From Atkinsonella hypoxylon (taxonomy: Eukaryota; Ascomycota; Sordariomycetes; Hypocreales; Clavicipitaceae), in assembly GCA_000729835.1 (NCBI GenBank), contig JFHB01000057.1, forward strand, positions 94,969-158,968: a DNA stretch of 64,000 nucleotides. The letters are read 5' to 3'. Positions 24,064 through 34,403 of the stretch are shown one piece after another. Made by a program: the position numbers and the translations under genes. Under the pieces are notes generated by a model. The model did no database searches. It was not told the origin of the DNA and was given only the letters and a program-made list of their open reading frames with translations. Every line of letters begins with the position of its first letter. Within the stretch, counting starts at the first letter, position 1.

Positions 24064-24081
24064 GGGGGGGGGGGGGGGGGA
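24064..24081 (+). repeat. G18 mononucleotide tract
   Basis: Eighteen consecutive G (C18 on the permease sense strand) lie about 110 bp upstream of the permease ATG, probably in its 5' leader. Such tracts mutate readily in length. Confidence 0.9.
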
Positions 24082-24314
24082 AAGGCATAGGCAGATGAAA
24101 ATCAATGCATGGACTTCGGCTCTGAATGTAATAATGATGGTGGAGACGAAGACTTCAAGTTTAGGCGGCGTCCGAGACTTGCTGGTTGCTTTAGAGTTGT
24201 TGAGTTGGCCAGCGGTTTGGTTTGGTATTTGAGTGCAGTTCCTCTCATGGGATAGCCCTGCCGGCTGGGGAAAGCAAATACAGCAGTAATGGTAGAATGC
24301 TGAATGCTGAATGC

Positions 24315-24649
24315 TGATAAGCGTCACAGGATATGATAAGAGGGGTCTGGTTTGCTGAGATGATTGCGCTCGAGAAAGTCTGGCCGGGCTGGGGGTGTCT
24401 GTGTAACTGAGCAAGGTGAGTACGAATAGATGGAAAATGGACAGTGGCTGATTTGTCTCGGTTAGCCGTCTGCCTGTGCTACTCAAGAGGTGCCAGTTGA
24501 ATTCGGAGCGTTTACAATAGCTGAAGCGGAGTCACAGCTCCCCAGATAAGGATCGTGCCGTATCGCGAGTGCAGCGAGCATGTGTCGTCACGGCAAGATT
24601 CGTTGGCCAAGATAATATCCCCAGCCAGAGACTCAGACCCAAAGATAAG
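24315..24649 (+). promoter_or_regulatory. Cluster of five HGATAR sites (AreA/Nit2-type)
   Basis: TGATAA at 24315, TGATAAG at 24334, AGATAAG at 24544, AGATAA at 24610 and AGATAAG at 24643 all match HGATAR on the plus strand within 335 bp. About 0.5 would be expected by chance on one strand. This is the binding consensus of the fungal nitrogen regulator AreA/Nit2. The cluster lies 360-700 bp upstream of the permease ATG and about 2.2 kb from the amine oxidase. Function is inferred from motif density and the genes' roles. Confidence 0.5.
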
Positions 24650-24993
24650 CTTCAATGTTAGCTGCAAGGATTAATGCTTTAAACCAGTTGGGTACCCGTA
24701 GCGAGCTATGCGCCCCACTTTACCCCACTTCTTTAGGGCAGCTGCCTCTTGATGTTGAACTGCACATTACATTTTTATACAACATTGAAACATATACAAC
24801 ACAAGGAGATCGCTAAAAGCCTCACCCTCTTCTGTAATGTCTTCTAGATTTAAATAGGTTATTCCTGCAATGCAACCAGCATTAGAAATACAGCTACAGT
24901 AGCAGCCTCTGGATCAGCAGCCACTAGAGGCGGGACATGAGGACGCGGGGCGTCAGCCGGTAGGTGTATGTATAATGAATTGTTGGCCTGTGC

Positions 24994-25391
24994 GGGGTTC
25001 CAGTAAATCTCAGGTCAAGCGTATGTGTGGATTGGTCCAGAGTGGAGCCAAAAAGGGTGTATTTTTCGCAGGCAGTGAAGCTTTTAGCATATACCTAGTA
25101 TATACCTAGTATATACAGAATGCACAGTGTATTAGTGTGAATTAACATTGTTATATTTAGTGGTATATACACTAATATCTAGTGGTATAGTGCACTAATA
25201 TCTAGGCTTATAGTGCTATAAAAATGCACGCTCTATAGACTCTAGATCTCTTGCTTAGAAATTAATATTGTATACCCAGTATATGCTAAGTATATACTAG
25301 GTATATACTATTCTGCCTAAATCTACACCCGCTCTGGCTCCACTCTGGACCAATCTACACATACGCTGGACCTGAGATTTACTGTACACCC
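24994..25391. mobile_element. MITE copy 1 (398 bp), 9-bp target-site duplication, Mutator-like
   Basis: Terminal inverted repeats of about 55 bp bound the element. The left end reads GGGGTTCCAGTAAATCTCAG and the complement of the right end GGGTGTACAGTAAATCTCAG, both running on through a shared ATTGGTCCAGAGTGGAGC. It is flanked on both sides by the direct repeat GGCCTGTGC (24985-24993 and 25392-25400), a 9-bp target-site duplication. The interior is AT-rich, with TATATAC and TAGTGCACTA palindromes and no reading frame, so it is non-autonomous. Nine-base duplications are characteristic of the Mutator (MULE) superfamily, known in fungi from Hop-type elements. A second copy lies at 63,445-63,948. 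Confidence 0.9.
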
Positions 25392-26802
25392 GGCCTGTGC
25401 TCCGTACGGGCGTCGGAGAAATAGCGTAGAGATATCGAGCGGGGATTTGCCCTAGCGGCTATTCACTATCCGCGGTATGGACAATGACGCGAACAATCCT
25501 AGGATGCGTTGCATTGCATTGCACGCGGGGCAATGAATCCGCCCGCATATTCACCGGCAAGCACATACGGGTACAGTGTGCCTGAATGCCTTAGGCACCC
25601 AGTATAGCCTAGGCACCTACCCACTCGTTCTTTATCAATCGAGTTTACTTCATACACCAGACTAAACCCTCGCACACCCTCACACCCTCTCCATCTTGAA
25701 CTCGTCCCGTGTACGTACAGCTATCCGCTTCCCGCGGACGCCCGGAACGCCCGGATCATGCATGGCTTCGGGCTCCGTGTCGCGTGCCTAGGCTGTATTT
25801 CCCAGGATCCACGGGCCTCAATCCGCTCCTCTCGAATTATTGTTCCTTTCACGCCAACCGGCCCTTGATGCTGGCTCAGGCTCTCCGAAACCCGGGGATG
25901 ATAGCAGCAACGGCCTCGGAGCAGTCACGGAGCCTTGTGTTCCCTTATGATGCATTCCGAATGTCCTTGCTCTTCTCCAGATAAGTCGTTAGTCGACTCC
26001 TCCACTCAGCTGCCAGCTTTTGTAAGAGGTAGCCCGTGGTGTAAGATAGTTATTCACATGACAAGAGGCCATACTTGGCATGATTGGTGTTGTTCTAATT
26101 TTTTTCTGGCAAGGTAGGATAGTGGATTCGTCCAATCCTGCATTTGCCTTTCTTCTGGGTCACGATGCCCGTTTCACCAATAGCTATGCAGCTTATCTAC
26201 AGCGGTTCCACTACGATTTCAATCATTTTCGAGAACCTTTCAACCGGTGTTTCCCAGACGAACCGTTCAATAATGGGTTAGAGCACTGCTGACTTGTGCA
26301 TGGTCCTATTCGTCTATGCATGCAGACGTGAATAGACTGGGGCAAGCGTGACTAGATGTCAGCAATTGGTGAAGATATCGGGACAGATCACTGGCAGATG
26401 AAACAATCGTGCCCCTCCCAGAGTCTGAATCCATTAGCTTCGATCAATAGTTACCGGCAATTTATTACGACGCCGCTAATAGCTGCTGCTGGTGCGGTCT
26501 GACTGGGACGGCAGCCGCGGGCCAGCGGTCCACACCTCAGTTGAGTACTAGACTCTTTTGGACAATTCTGTATCTAAACTCGTAGGCTCAAAATGCTGGT
26601 GGATCGGTATATATTCTTGTGTCCGTTGCAGTTTGGGTAAGGTATGGCCGGAATTCAGGTTGACGAACACAATTGCTTCTACAAGTCTTTGGGAACCATA
26701 CCAGAAAAGCCATAGCACACACAAGCGTCCATACAAACGCAGACACAGCGTTACATAAGACCAACATTGACATAAAAAAAATTAATAAAAAAAGCACACA
26801 CC

Positions 26803-29009
26803 ATGGCTGCCCCCCGTGTGCAACAAGAACTCGATACCACGTCAATACCGGGCTATGTGGTCTTTCCGGAGCTGAATAACATATCGTCCCAAGATGGAGC
26901 TGTGCCTCGCTCCCAAGTTCACCCGCTCGGTGAGTACAGCTCTATGATGAAGAGCTTATGACGAGGGAAAAATCACCGCTAAACTCGTGCTTTCTTTTAA
27001 CTTTGCTAGATCAACTCTCTGTGCAAGAAATATCCACGTCTGCAAAGTTGGTTAGAGAATATGCGAGCCCCAAGCGACTCAAGTTCAACTGCATCACTCT
27101 GCGCGAGCCCAAAAAGCACGAATATGCTGCTTTTCGATCACGAACTGGCCCACGGCCCGAAAGACGTGCTCTTGTCATTGTTCTCGAGCAAGGAACTCCC
27201 AACGTCGCTGAGGTAATTGTCAACTTGACGAAATCACGGGTCGAAGAGTGGAAATCTGTCAGCGATGTTGCACCGATTCTCACCCTCGAGGATCTTGATG
27301 TCACGGAGCGAATTACTCGTGCCGACCCTCGCGTCATTGAAGTCTGTGCCGAGATTGGCATCACCGACATGTCCAAGGTCTACATCGATGCCTGGGCCAT
27401 TGGTATTGACCGCCGATGGGGTCTGGAGCGTCGTCTCCAGCAAGGTCTCCCCTACTACAGAGCCTCCGAGTTTGACAACCAGTACGCCCACCCGCTCGAC
27501 TTCACAGTCGTGATAGATACCGAGACGGAAGAGGTCTTGGCGGTCGATGTTCGCCGCGTCAATGGTGAGCGCACCGCGGCTCCCCTGGAACAGCACAACT
27601 ACTTGCCTGAATTCATCGGCGACGGCTATCAGCCTCACAAGCTCAAGCCCATTGGCATTGTTCAACCAGAGGGCGTGTCTTTTCAAATGAAGGGCAATGA
27701 GATTCACTGGGCGAATTACAAGATGCACATTGGCTTCAACTATCGGGAGGGTATCGTCCTCTCAGACGTCAGAATTCAGGATCCCTATGAGAACCGCGAG
27801 CGAACTCTCTTCAATCGTATCAGTATCGTCGAGATGGTGGTGCCATACGGTAACCCCGATGCTCCCCATCACAAGAAGCACGCCTTTGACGTCGGCGAGT
27901 ACGGATCCGGCCTGATGACCAACTCTCTGAAGCTCGGATGCGATTGCAAGGGCGCGATTCACTACCTTGACGGCGTGGTCTCTACCTCCAAGGGCCAGGC
28001 TGCCGTGATTCCCAACGCGATTTGCATCCATGAAGAAGACAACGGCCTGCTCTACAAGCACACCGACTACCGCGATGCCAACGTCATTTCTGCCCGTGAC
28101 CGCAAGCTCATCATTTCTCAAATCATCACCGCTGCCAACTACGAGTATGGCTTCTACCACACCTTCACACTCGACGGCACCTACAAGCTCGAGATAAAGC
28201 TGACGGGTATACTCAATACATACTGCCTGCATCCGTCCGAGACTGCCGCGCCGTATGGGACCGAGGTCGCCCCTGCCATCAGTGCCCACAACCATCAGCA
28301 CATCTTCTCGCTTCGTGTTGACCCTGAGATTGACGGGCCCAACAACTCCATTCTTCAGAGCGACGCCGTATCGTCTGAAGCCCCACTTGGCTCGCCGGAA
28401 AACCCTTACGGCAACGGCTTCTACTGCAAGAAGACGCTCCTCAAGACTGCCAAAGAAGGTGCCGTCAATTACTGCCACGAAACACAGCGAGCCTGGGATA
28501 TCATCAACCCCAACAAGATCAACGAATCCTGCAAGAAGCCCGTCGGTTACAAGATCATCAACAACAATTGTCCCCCGTTGCTAGCCAAGCCCGGAAGTGT
28601 CGTCTACAAGCGAGGTGCCTTTGCTCGCAAGAGTCTCTGGGTAGTCCCGTATAAGGACTGCGAGCTCTATCCTGCCGGCGACTACGTCTGCCAATCCAAT
28701 GGCGAGGAGAACCACCCTTATAATGGCACTGTGCTCGACTGGTCTAATCGGGACGAGTCCATTGAGAACACGGACATTGTGTGCTACATACAGTTCGGGC
28801 TCACTCACTTCCCTCGCTGCGAGGATTTCCCCATCATGCCTGCTGAGCCAGTGGGCGTCATGATCCGCGCAAGCAATTTCTTCCGGAAGAACCCTGCGTT
28901 GTGGGTTCCCCCCTCGCAGATTATGAAGGACAATTCGTCGCAAAATGCCTTTTCGCCCTCTGGCGGGTGCTGTGGCGGCAACAAGCTCAAGTCTTCGGCT
29001 CGACTGTAA
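26803..29009 (+). CDS. Peroxisomal copper amine oxidase
   Basis: Two exons (26803-26929, 27010-29009) give 708 residues. The 80-nt intron splits an Asp codon and yields HPLDQLSVQEIS, the standard N-terminal start of the family. The topaquinone precursor Tyr is in AANYEYGFYH (consensus NY[DE]Y) near residue 419. Copper ligands are in HNHQHIF and LTHFPRCEDFP, and the catalytic-base Asp lies in the segment around VGEYGSG or the preceding YREGIVLSD. The C terminus SARL is a type-1 peroxisomal signal. The enzyme converts primary amines plus oxygen and water to aldehyde, ammonia and hydrogen peroxide. The neighbouring ALDH could take the aldehyde and the adjacent permease could supply the amine. 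The GGCCGG Gly/Cys-rich stretch near the end is a minor oddity. Confidence 0.94.
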
Positions 29010-29957
29010 TGTGAATGGAAAAAGAAAGTAGATGTCTCTCAATGGGTGTATATCATGTATACAGCCACATTCGCTTTCTCGCATATTTTGAAGTTTGAAT
29101 GAAGATGAATTCTTTACCTTGTGCTGAAAACGGCGAAATGGCAGAGGATGCGCGTCTGTCAAAGTGTTTCGTGGCATAGAATGAAATGTTGCGCAAATGC
29201 AGCTTTCCACTTCTTGAAGCGGTGTCTTATAAGAGTGCTTATGCACGTTTACGTGGTGATTATATGCTGTTCACTGCGCAGTGTCTGTTTAGTGACACTA
29301 TGTATGCTGCCATCGGAGCGGGCCAGTATAATAGCTGTTTTGAGGCAATGAATAACGTCCGACATAACTTGAAATGTTGAGTGAACTAGAATCTTGATAG
29401 TTTCATTACGACTTCTTCCAGTGGTGGTGAGTTGGCTCAGAGCACTGCTGCGGCAGTTTGAGGTAGGTTCGACCAATCACAATCTCGAGCAGCCGTAGTT
29501 CAATATGCCAAATGGTGTCTGAGCGGCGCTGTTAGGCTGCTCTATGTTTCCATTGAGGGTCGAACTGCTGCCAATTACGGAATAGCTTTGATTGCTTCAC
29601 GTAATCAATATAGCTTATAATATAACCAGGGAAGGCGTAGGGAGCGCATCTGTTATCTGGCAGCATTGCATTCCCTTCGGCTTGGCATGTAGCGAGCACC
29701 ACGTCGCTTCTTGACTGTCTTTTCCTAGCTGAGCATTTATGCGCCAGTTGTGGCCACCCCTCAAACAAACCCGGTCGAAACGACAATGACTGCTTCGTGT
29801 GTGTTGATTCTCAACTACACTTCAGACGCCCCTTTATAAAGGCACTGGGAGGCCTGTCAACCACAGCTTAAATCTCATCACTCTTACATGAGACTGGCAA
29901 TTGATTGACCAAGTCCCCTCGAGCCCTGTAAACACAACCCGTTCCCCAGCACATAAC
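29010..29957. other. Spacer without recognisable gene
   Basis: AT-rich start, presumably the amine oxidase 3' untranslated region, then nothing that resembles a gene. Confidence 0.5.
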
Positions 29958-30296
29958 ATGTTCACAGTCAGAGCATTACACAGAGCATACCCACTGGGCC
30001 ATGGGAAAATACCATCTAAATCACATAGGCGACACTCCTCGGGTTCCACGAATAGCCCAGCACCACTTGACTGGCCCAAGCCGAACGAGCCGACTCCTTA
30101 CGAAATACTTGGCATTGGCCGCGATGCTGAGTATACTAAAGCTAACTTCAGCCGACTAGTCAGGCGTGGGCTTCTATACTGCACCGTCAGTCGAAGGATG
30201 ATCGTATACTTGCATTTTTTTTTTTTGGCCAGGAGACATGGCGTTCCGCAGCAGCTGCAGAATTGGGCTATAGCACATGGCGACAATGCGCAGTAG
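29958..30296 (+). pseudogene. Truncated J-domain (DnaJ-like) protein gene
   Basis: From ATG 29958 the frame begins MFTVRALHRAYPLGHGK, a plausible mitochondrial presequence. A Pro/Ser linker follows, then PTPYEILGI, DAEYTKANFSRLV, which matches helix I and the start of helix II of a fungal J-domain subfamily. Where the invariant HPD tripeptide should follow, the sequence becomes unrelated and ends at TAG 30296. No downstream exon restoring HPD was found within about 700 bp. A poly-T plus CCAG acceptor at 30,219-30,234 could define an intron, but the next exon has no J-domain features. Without HPD it cannot stimulate Hsp70, so I call it a gene remnant. Confidence 0.55.
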
Positions 30297-31051
30297 TGAG
30301 AGATAGTGATGCCCATACTACTGTTGCCCGGCTGTCTGAAGTGAATACTTGAGAGTCGAAGTCAAAACGTGAACTCGCTTGGTGGGATTTTTTGCTAGGC
30401 CGAGCTGGGCGCAATCAAAGATCCACTTTCCTAATTGGGCAATCGTTGAGTGAGATGAGGCGCCATGACGAGATGGTGTCACATAACCTGGAACCAGTTC
30501 TGGCCGCTTTCAGAGACCCGCGCGAGAAACTGCCTGTTAATGATGGGACTCACGGCTCTTTCACAGACTGACCATTGCTTGCGACTGCTTCGGTCTTTCT
30601 GACCCTGTGCGGAAGTGTCGGGATAGTTTGATGCGGTGCATGACAGGAGCTTGGAAGGTGTAGGTCGATGGTTTCCTGGTGGAAGTCTAGTCTTGGACTA
30701 TGTGCTCCCCGAGCAGAACAGGAAAATCCTGTCGTTGAGAAGGAAATACGCCGCATGATTAATTCCTGGAAGTGATCCGTAAGTCGATGTCAGGCGCGAG
30801 CAGAATAGAAAAGTCTTCGCCGTCACGCAACACAAGCACCGCCAGCACCACCCAACAGCTCCTGAATTATCTACAAGAATGTCCCCTTCGTTCAGTTCTT
30901 CTAGACTGGCATCTACTTGCCGAGAAAGGCATTTATTGTACTTGGAGGAATTCTTTCCCACATGAAATCATATCTTTGCTCCGATTTTTATTTTTCCTGT
31001 GCCATGAACATCAAGTTTACAGGGCATTCCGAGAAAGGGCGCCGAATGTGC
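30297..31051. other. Spacer downstream of the GDPD gene
   Basis: No coding features recognised; short frames here lack family resemblance. Confidence 0.5.
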
Positions 31052-32287
31052 CTAAAGAAGCTGGAGCCCGAAGCAATTGGCGTAGTATGTAACGGTAGCA
31101 CTCCAATCCGAGAACATTCCCGCAACACCAACCTGCTTGGCCAACACATCAACATAATTGTACATGTCTCCGTCCTTGGTGACGACGTCCTGAACGCTGG
31201 AGTAGTAGTAGTCTCCCTTTGCGTGCACCTGCGCAAGAGGGCCAGATCGCTCCAAGCTCCAGGTGATCAACCTCAGCCCTAGCTCTTTGGCCTTCTCGGC
31301 ATACGCACTAGGCACCATTATGCCGTTCTTAACTTCCACAAGGTAATGCATAGGAGGAGCCATTGTCTTGATACCCTCCTTAGCGTACTGAATCAGGTTG
31401 TTGACTGCCTCTGTCATTTTGCCATTGTCGGCGGATTCATCGAGAAGAATGGCGGTCTTGCCATAGTCAGGCTCGTGCTTGAGCCAGTATCGCAGAGACT
31501 CTATCTCGAAACTTTGCGACATAACCCGCGAGGCAGGAATACCGGCTTTCTTGTAGCTATCAATCATTTGTTGCGCAAACATATCGTGGGTGTAGCTGCC
31601 GGCAAATGGCATGGGCACCTCGGGCGGCTTCAGCTCGGGTGTGTGGTGAAGGCCCAGAGCCTCAACCATGGCAATGTGTTCCTCTAGGTCCAAGGTCTTG
31701 CCGCAGGTGGCATACAGATCGGTGCGCCAGTTGGGAGTACCACCAAGATAGTCTTGCGGATTCGTTGCTGTGGCATTGAATCCGTCCATCTTGGCACAGA
31801 GGGACTTGTATTCGGCGAGGGTGATATCGCTGGTGCAGCACTTGGCAGAGGCGGGCTTGCCATCCTTGGCGGGAGTGAAGGGATTGGTACATTTTGCGTT
31901 GAGAGATGGGATGTTGACAATGTTGGTGGTCGTGTGCAAGTCGCACTGGCTGTGGCGGCAGACGAGATGGAGATCCTTGGTGAAGGTAACATCGCATTCG
32001 AGTACACCGGCGCCCATGCGAGCTCCAGCCATGGCTGATTCCTTGGAGTGCTCAGGGAACTGCAAGCAAGCTCCTCCACGATGGCCAATTGAAAAGCTAG
32101 ACGACCTCATCGTCATGTCCTTGCAAGACTCCAGCTTCGCCTTGAGAGGACAATCCGTCATGTTGTTCACCAGATAATAAGGTCGCGGCCCCAGTTCAAT
32201 GTGCGTAATCGGCTTAAGATAGGGAGAAGCTGAGACTTGGCTGACGGCAGCAAAGCCGACCAGCAGCCATTGTACCACGGCGTACAT
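31052..32287 (-). CDS. Secreted glycerophosphodiester phosphodiesterase (GDPD family)
   Basis: A single exon of 411 residues starts at ATG 32287 with a signal peptide (MYAVVQWLLVGFAAVSQVSA). SFSIGHRGGACLQFPEHSKES carries the catalytic HRG..E motif near residue 70. GVLECDVTFTKDLHLVCRHSQCDL provides the ExD metal ligands and second His. Downstream are the family's YKKAGIPASRVMSQSFE and LGLRLITWSLERSG segments of the TIM barrel. Three NxS/T sites (NMT, NAT and NIT-like) fit secretion. The enzyme hydrolyses glycerophosphodiesters to glycerol-3-phosphate and an alcohol, an extracellular route to phosphate or choline. No neighbour suggests a specific pathway. Confidence 0.9.
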   Translation of the reverse strand: MYAVVQWLLVGFAAVSQVSASPYLKPITHIELGPRPYYLVNNMTDCPLKAKLESCKDMTMRSSSFSIGHRGGACLQFPEHSKESAMAGARMGAGVLECDVTFTKDLHLVCRHSQCDLHTTTNIVNIPSLNAKCTNPFTPAKDGKPASAKCCTSDITLAEYKSLCAKMDGFNATATNPQDYLGGTPNWRTDLYATCGKTLDLEEHIAMVEALGLHHTPELKPPEVPMPFAGSYTHDMFAQQMIDSYKKAGIPASRVMSQSFEIESLRYWLKHEPDYGKTAILLDESADNGKMTEAVNNLIQYAKEGIKTMAPPMHYLVEVKNGIMVPSAYAEKAKELGLRLITWSLERSGPLAQVHAKGDYYYSSVQDVVTKDGDMYNYVDVLAKQVGVAGMFSDWSATVTYYANCFGLQLL

Positions 32288-34403
32288 AGTGCTTCAAGTT
32301 GGCTTGCCGTATATCCCTTGTCGAGAGGTAATGAACAAAGGTCGGCCTCTGTCAACGCCCGAGGATCGAACAATGAGCGGCACAGATAAGAAATCAATGC
32401 AACGACGTCTTAGAACAAGGTTAAACAGAGCCTAGAAGCAGGTGACGCAGGGGCTTCTGTCTCACAACACTACTTATACTTTTTTAAAACGTACGATTTC
32501 AGGAACAAGCCACAAACCTAATCAAGCATCAAGCGTTTTACAGACGCACGTTGTCACCATGGGGAGGGTCGGCATATCGTTCCGCTAATAAGCACCGAAA
32601 GAAAGACGTTTGACAAGCCCGTGCGTCGCCAACAAGGAGACACCATCCGCTCAAGCCGTGTAATCGGATGGTGCCGTAGTCGGGGTCCATTCGGTATTAG
32701 TTATTTAATAGAGTGTGTTAGCTTGTTCTTTAGCGGACCGCCACATCTGGCCAGGCTGAGATTTAAGTAAGATATGCCTCTAATTTCGTCTGTGAACCAG
32801 ACCAGATACAGATAGTCTTCGCTCGCCGTCGGTGATGTGCTGCTCAGAGCAAGCCTCTTCTTGTCCGTTTGGACACGGAACATCGGCAACCCCACATCAA
32901 CGACTTGTTTCAACATACCGGCGGCCAGTCGTCGTTACCGCCATCGTGTTCTTTTGGCTCAGAGTTGGTACAATTTCCGGGGTACCATGTGGAGTGCTCT
33001 TCAGGCTATCTCCCAGCCATAAGTCGATGCTCCGCGCTGGCCCATGTAGCATGGTTGATGGTAGGCAACAGTGTTGATTGAGTGTTAATGTCTTCGCCTT
33101 CACCCTCATTCCGGCTCTTCTTAATTGCAGCCCCCTATTTATCATTATCGCGCATATACCGTCCTTTTCTGGGTCGTCAGCTTGAGATCCCGCGTGGATC
33201 AATCAAGCAGCATGATTCGTCGGAAGGTGTGGTCTCAGACTCAGAAACCCTGTCATCTCTAATTAGCACCAGACAGTGAATAACCATGAGATCACCCCTG
33301 GTACCCCTCTTGGTTTAGAAGTCAACGACCAGTTTCCAGTGTGCCGCTTGCAGGACGCGATTCAGATTGCACGCGGCGAGCTTCTCCCTGCATCCATAGT
33401 TGGGTTCGCTGGAAGCGTTTGGCAAAATCAAGGCAACCCTCGTTTCAAGAATGCTGTGAGGTTGTCCTTCGATGATCCATACACCGTGAGCCGTCGGCAG
33501 GCAACCACACATGTTGTAGGTTCTTGATAACGAGGTGCTATGCGTCAGGGGCCAACAATTTTCCACCGGAACTTTCAAATGCACCACTGGATCTAGTTGA
33601 ATCAGGAAGGGTCCCTGCCCACCCGGGTATCTTTGGTGAGGAAGTACCTCTGATGTTTCTCTTCGAGCCATACAGCTATTTGCCCGCACAACAGTCACAA
33701 CGGCAAGGCCATATCACACTCAGTACAGTGCCAAAAGAGCCTCATAGATATCATTCATAGCTTCAATTGAAGGAATTCCTTAAAAAACGCACCATTGGCT
33801 TATATACATACACATCTAGTGATATACACGGCTGACTGGCACGAAAAGAAACCTCTAGAGCACTTTCCTGTGTGGAGCACACTAAAGGTGACTTTGCCTC
33901 ATTCGGCTAAATCTAGCTCCGGTGGAAATTGATGGCCCCATGCGTCAGACTCAAAGATTGCATTGTCAAATCAAATTTGTACAAGGACTCCCCTGCCAGG
34001 AGCAAAATCGAATACGCCATAACTAGGAGCTAAACCCAAGCCGGAATATATACTCTTGCACACTAATCAATTTGCACCGCAATTCCCTCACTTTGCAACG
34101 TGGAATAAACAAAAAAAATGATATTACAGCTTAGCTCTTATAATAGCATTAGAAACGCTGCCTTCGCAGTATATACAGCTAATACTTTAGATGAAGTGCA
34201 ATTTCCCTTAAGTTAAAGATGCAATTACTGTACTTTAAGGATGTCAGCGTCTTAGAGAGTGTATCTTCTGTTTTGGGGTTAGCTCTTACTGCGCATTCAA
34301 TTCTTTACCACTGCGCGTTTACGTACTCCCCGCCAGGTGACATTCCATGATCCGCATTCATGGCAAATTGGCGTTACTTTGAAAGCCCGTGATAGCAAAC
34401 AAA
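32288..34403. other. Spacer with one unexplained coding-like segment
   Basis: Mostly AT-rich (especially 33,760-34,330) without genes. Between 33,336 and 33,740 two overlapping frames look protein-like (see separate entry). No inverted repeats found by eye. Confidence 0.45.
33336..33740 (+). other. Coding-like fragment in two frames, unidentified
   Basis: One frame gives RLQDAIQIARGELLPASIVG and FAGSVWQNQGNPRFKNAVRL up to TGA near 33,525. A second frame then gives NNFPPELSNAPLDLVESGRV and VPLMFLFEPYSYLP. Composition is protein-like in both, as if one ancestral frame were broken near 33,520. I do not recognise the family. It may be chance. Confidence 0.25.

Larger units (their letters stand above)
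23954..26802. other. Divergent intergenic region between permease and copper amine oxidase
   Basis: 2.85 kb holding the permease 5' leader with a G18 tract, five HGATAR motifs, a MITE and the amine oxidase promoter. A 175-codon frame on the minus strand (24486-23959) overlaps the permease start, is low-complexity and is not called. The segment 24,690-24,960 contains AT-rich, decayed-looking sequence that I cannot assign. The last 40 bp before the oxidase ATG are A-rich, a good start context. Confidence 0.5.

Noticed and set aside
23959..24486. 175-codon minus-strand open frame upstream of the permease
   Set aside because: It overlaps the permease start, runs through the homopolymer tract, has Ser/Pro-rich composition and no family features. 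It is more likely the 5' leader.
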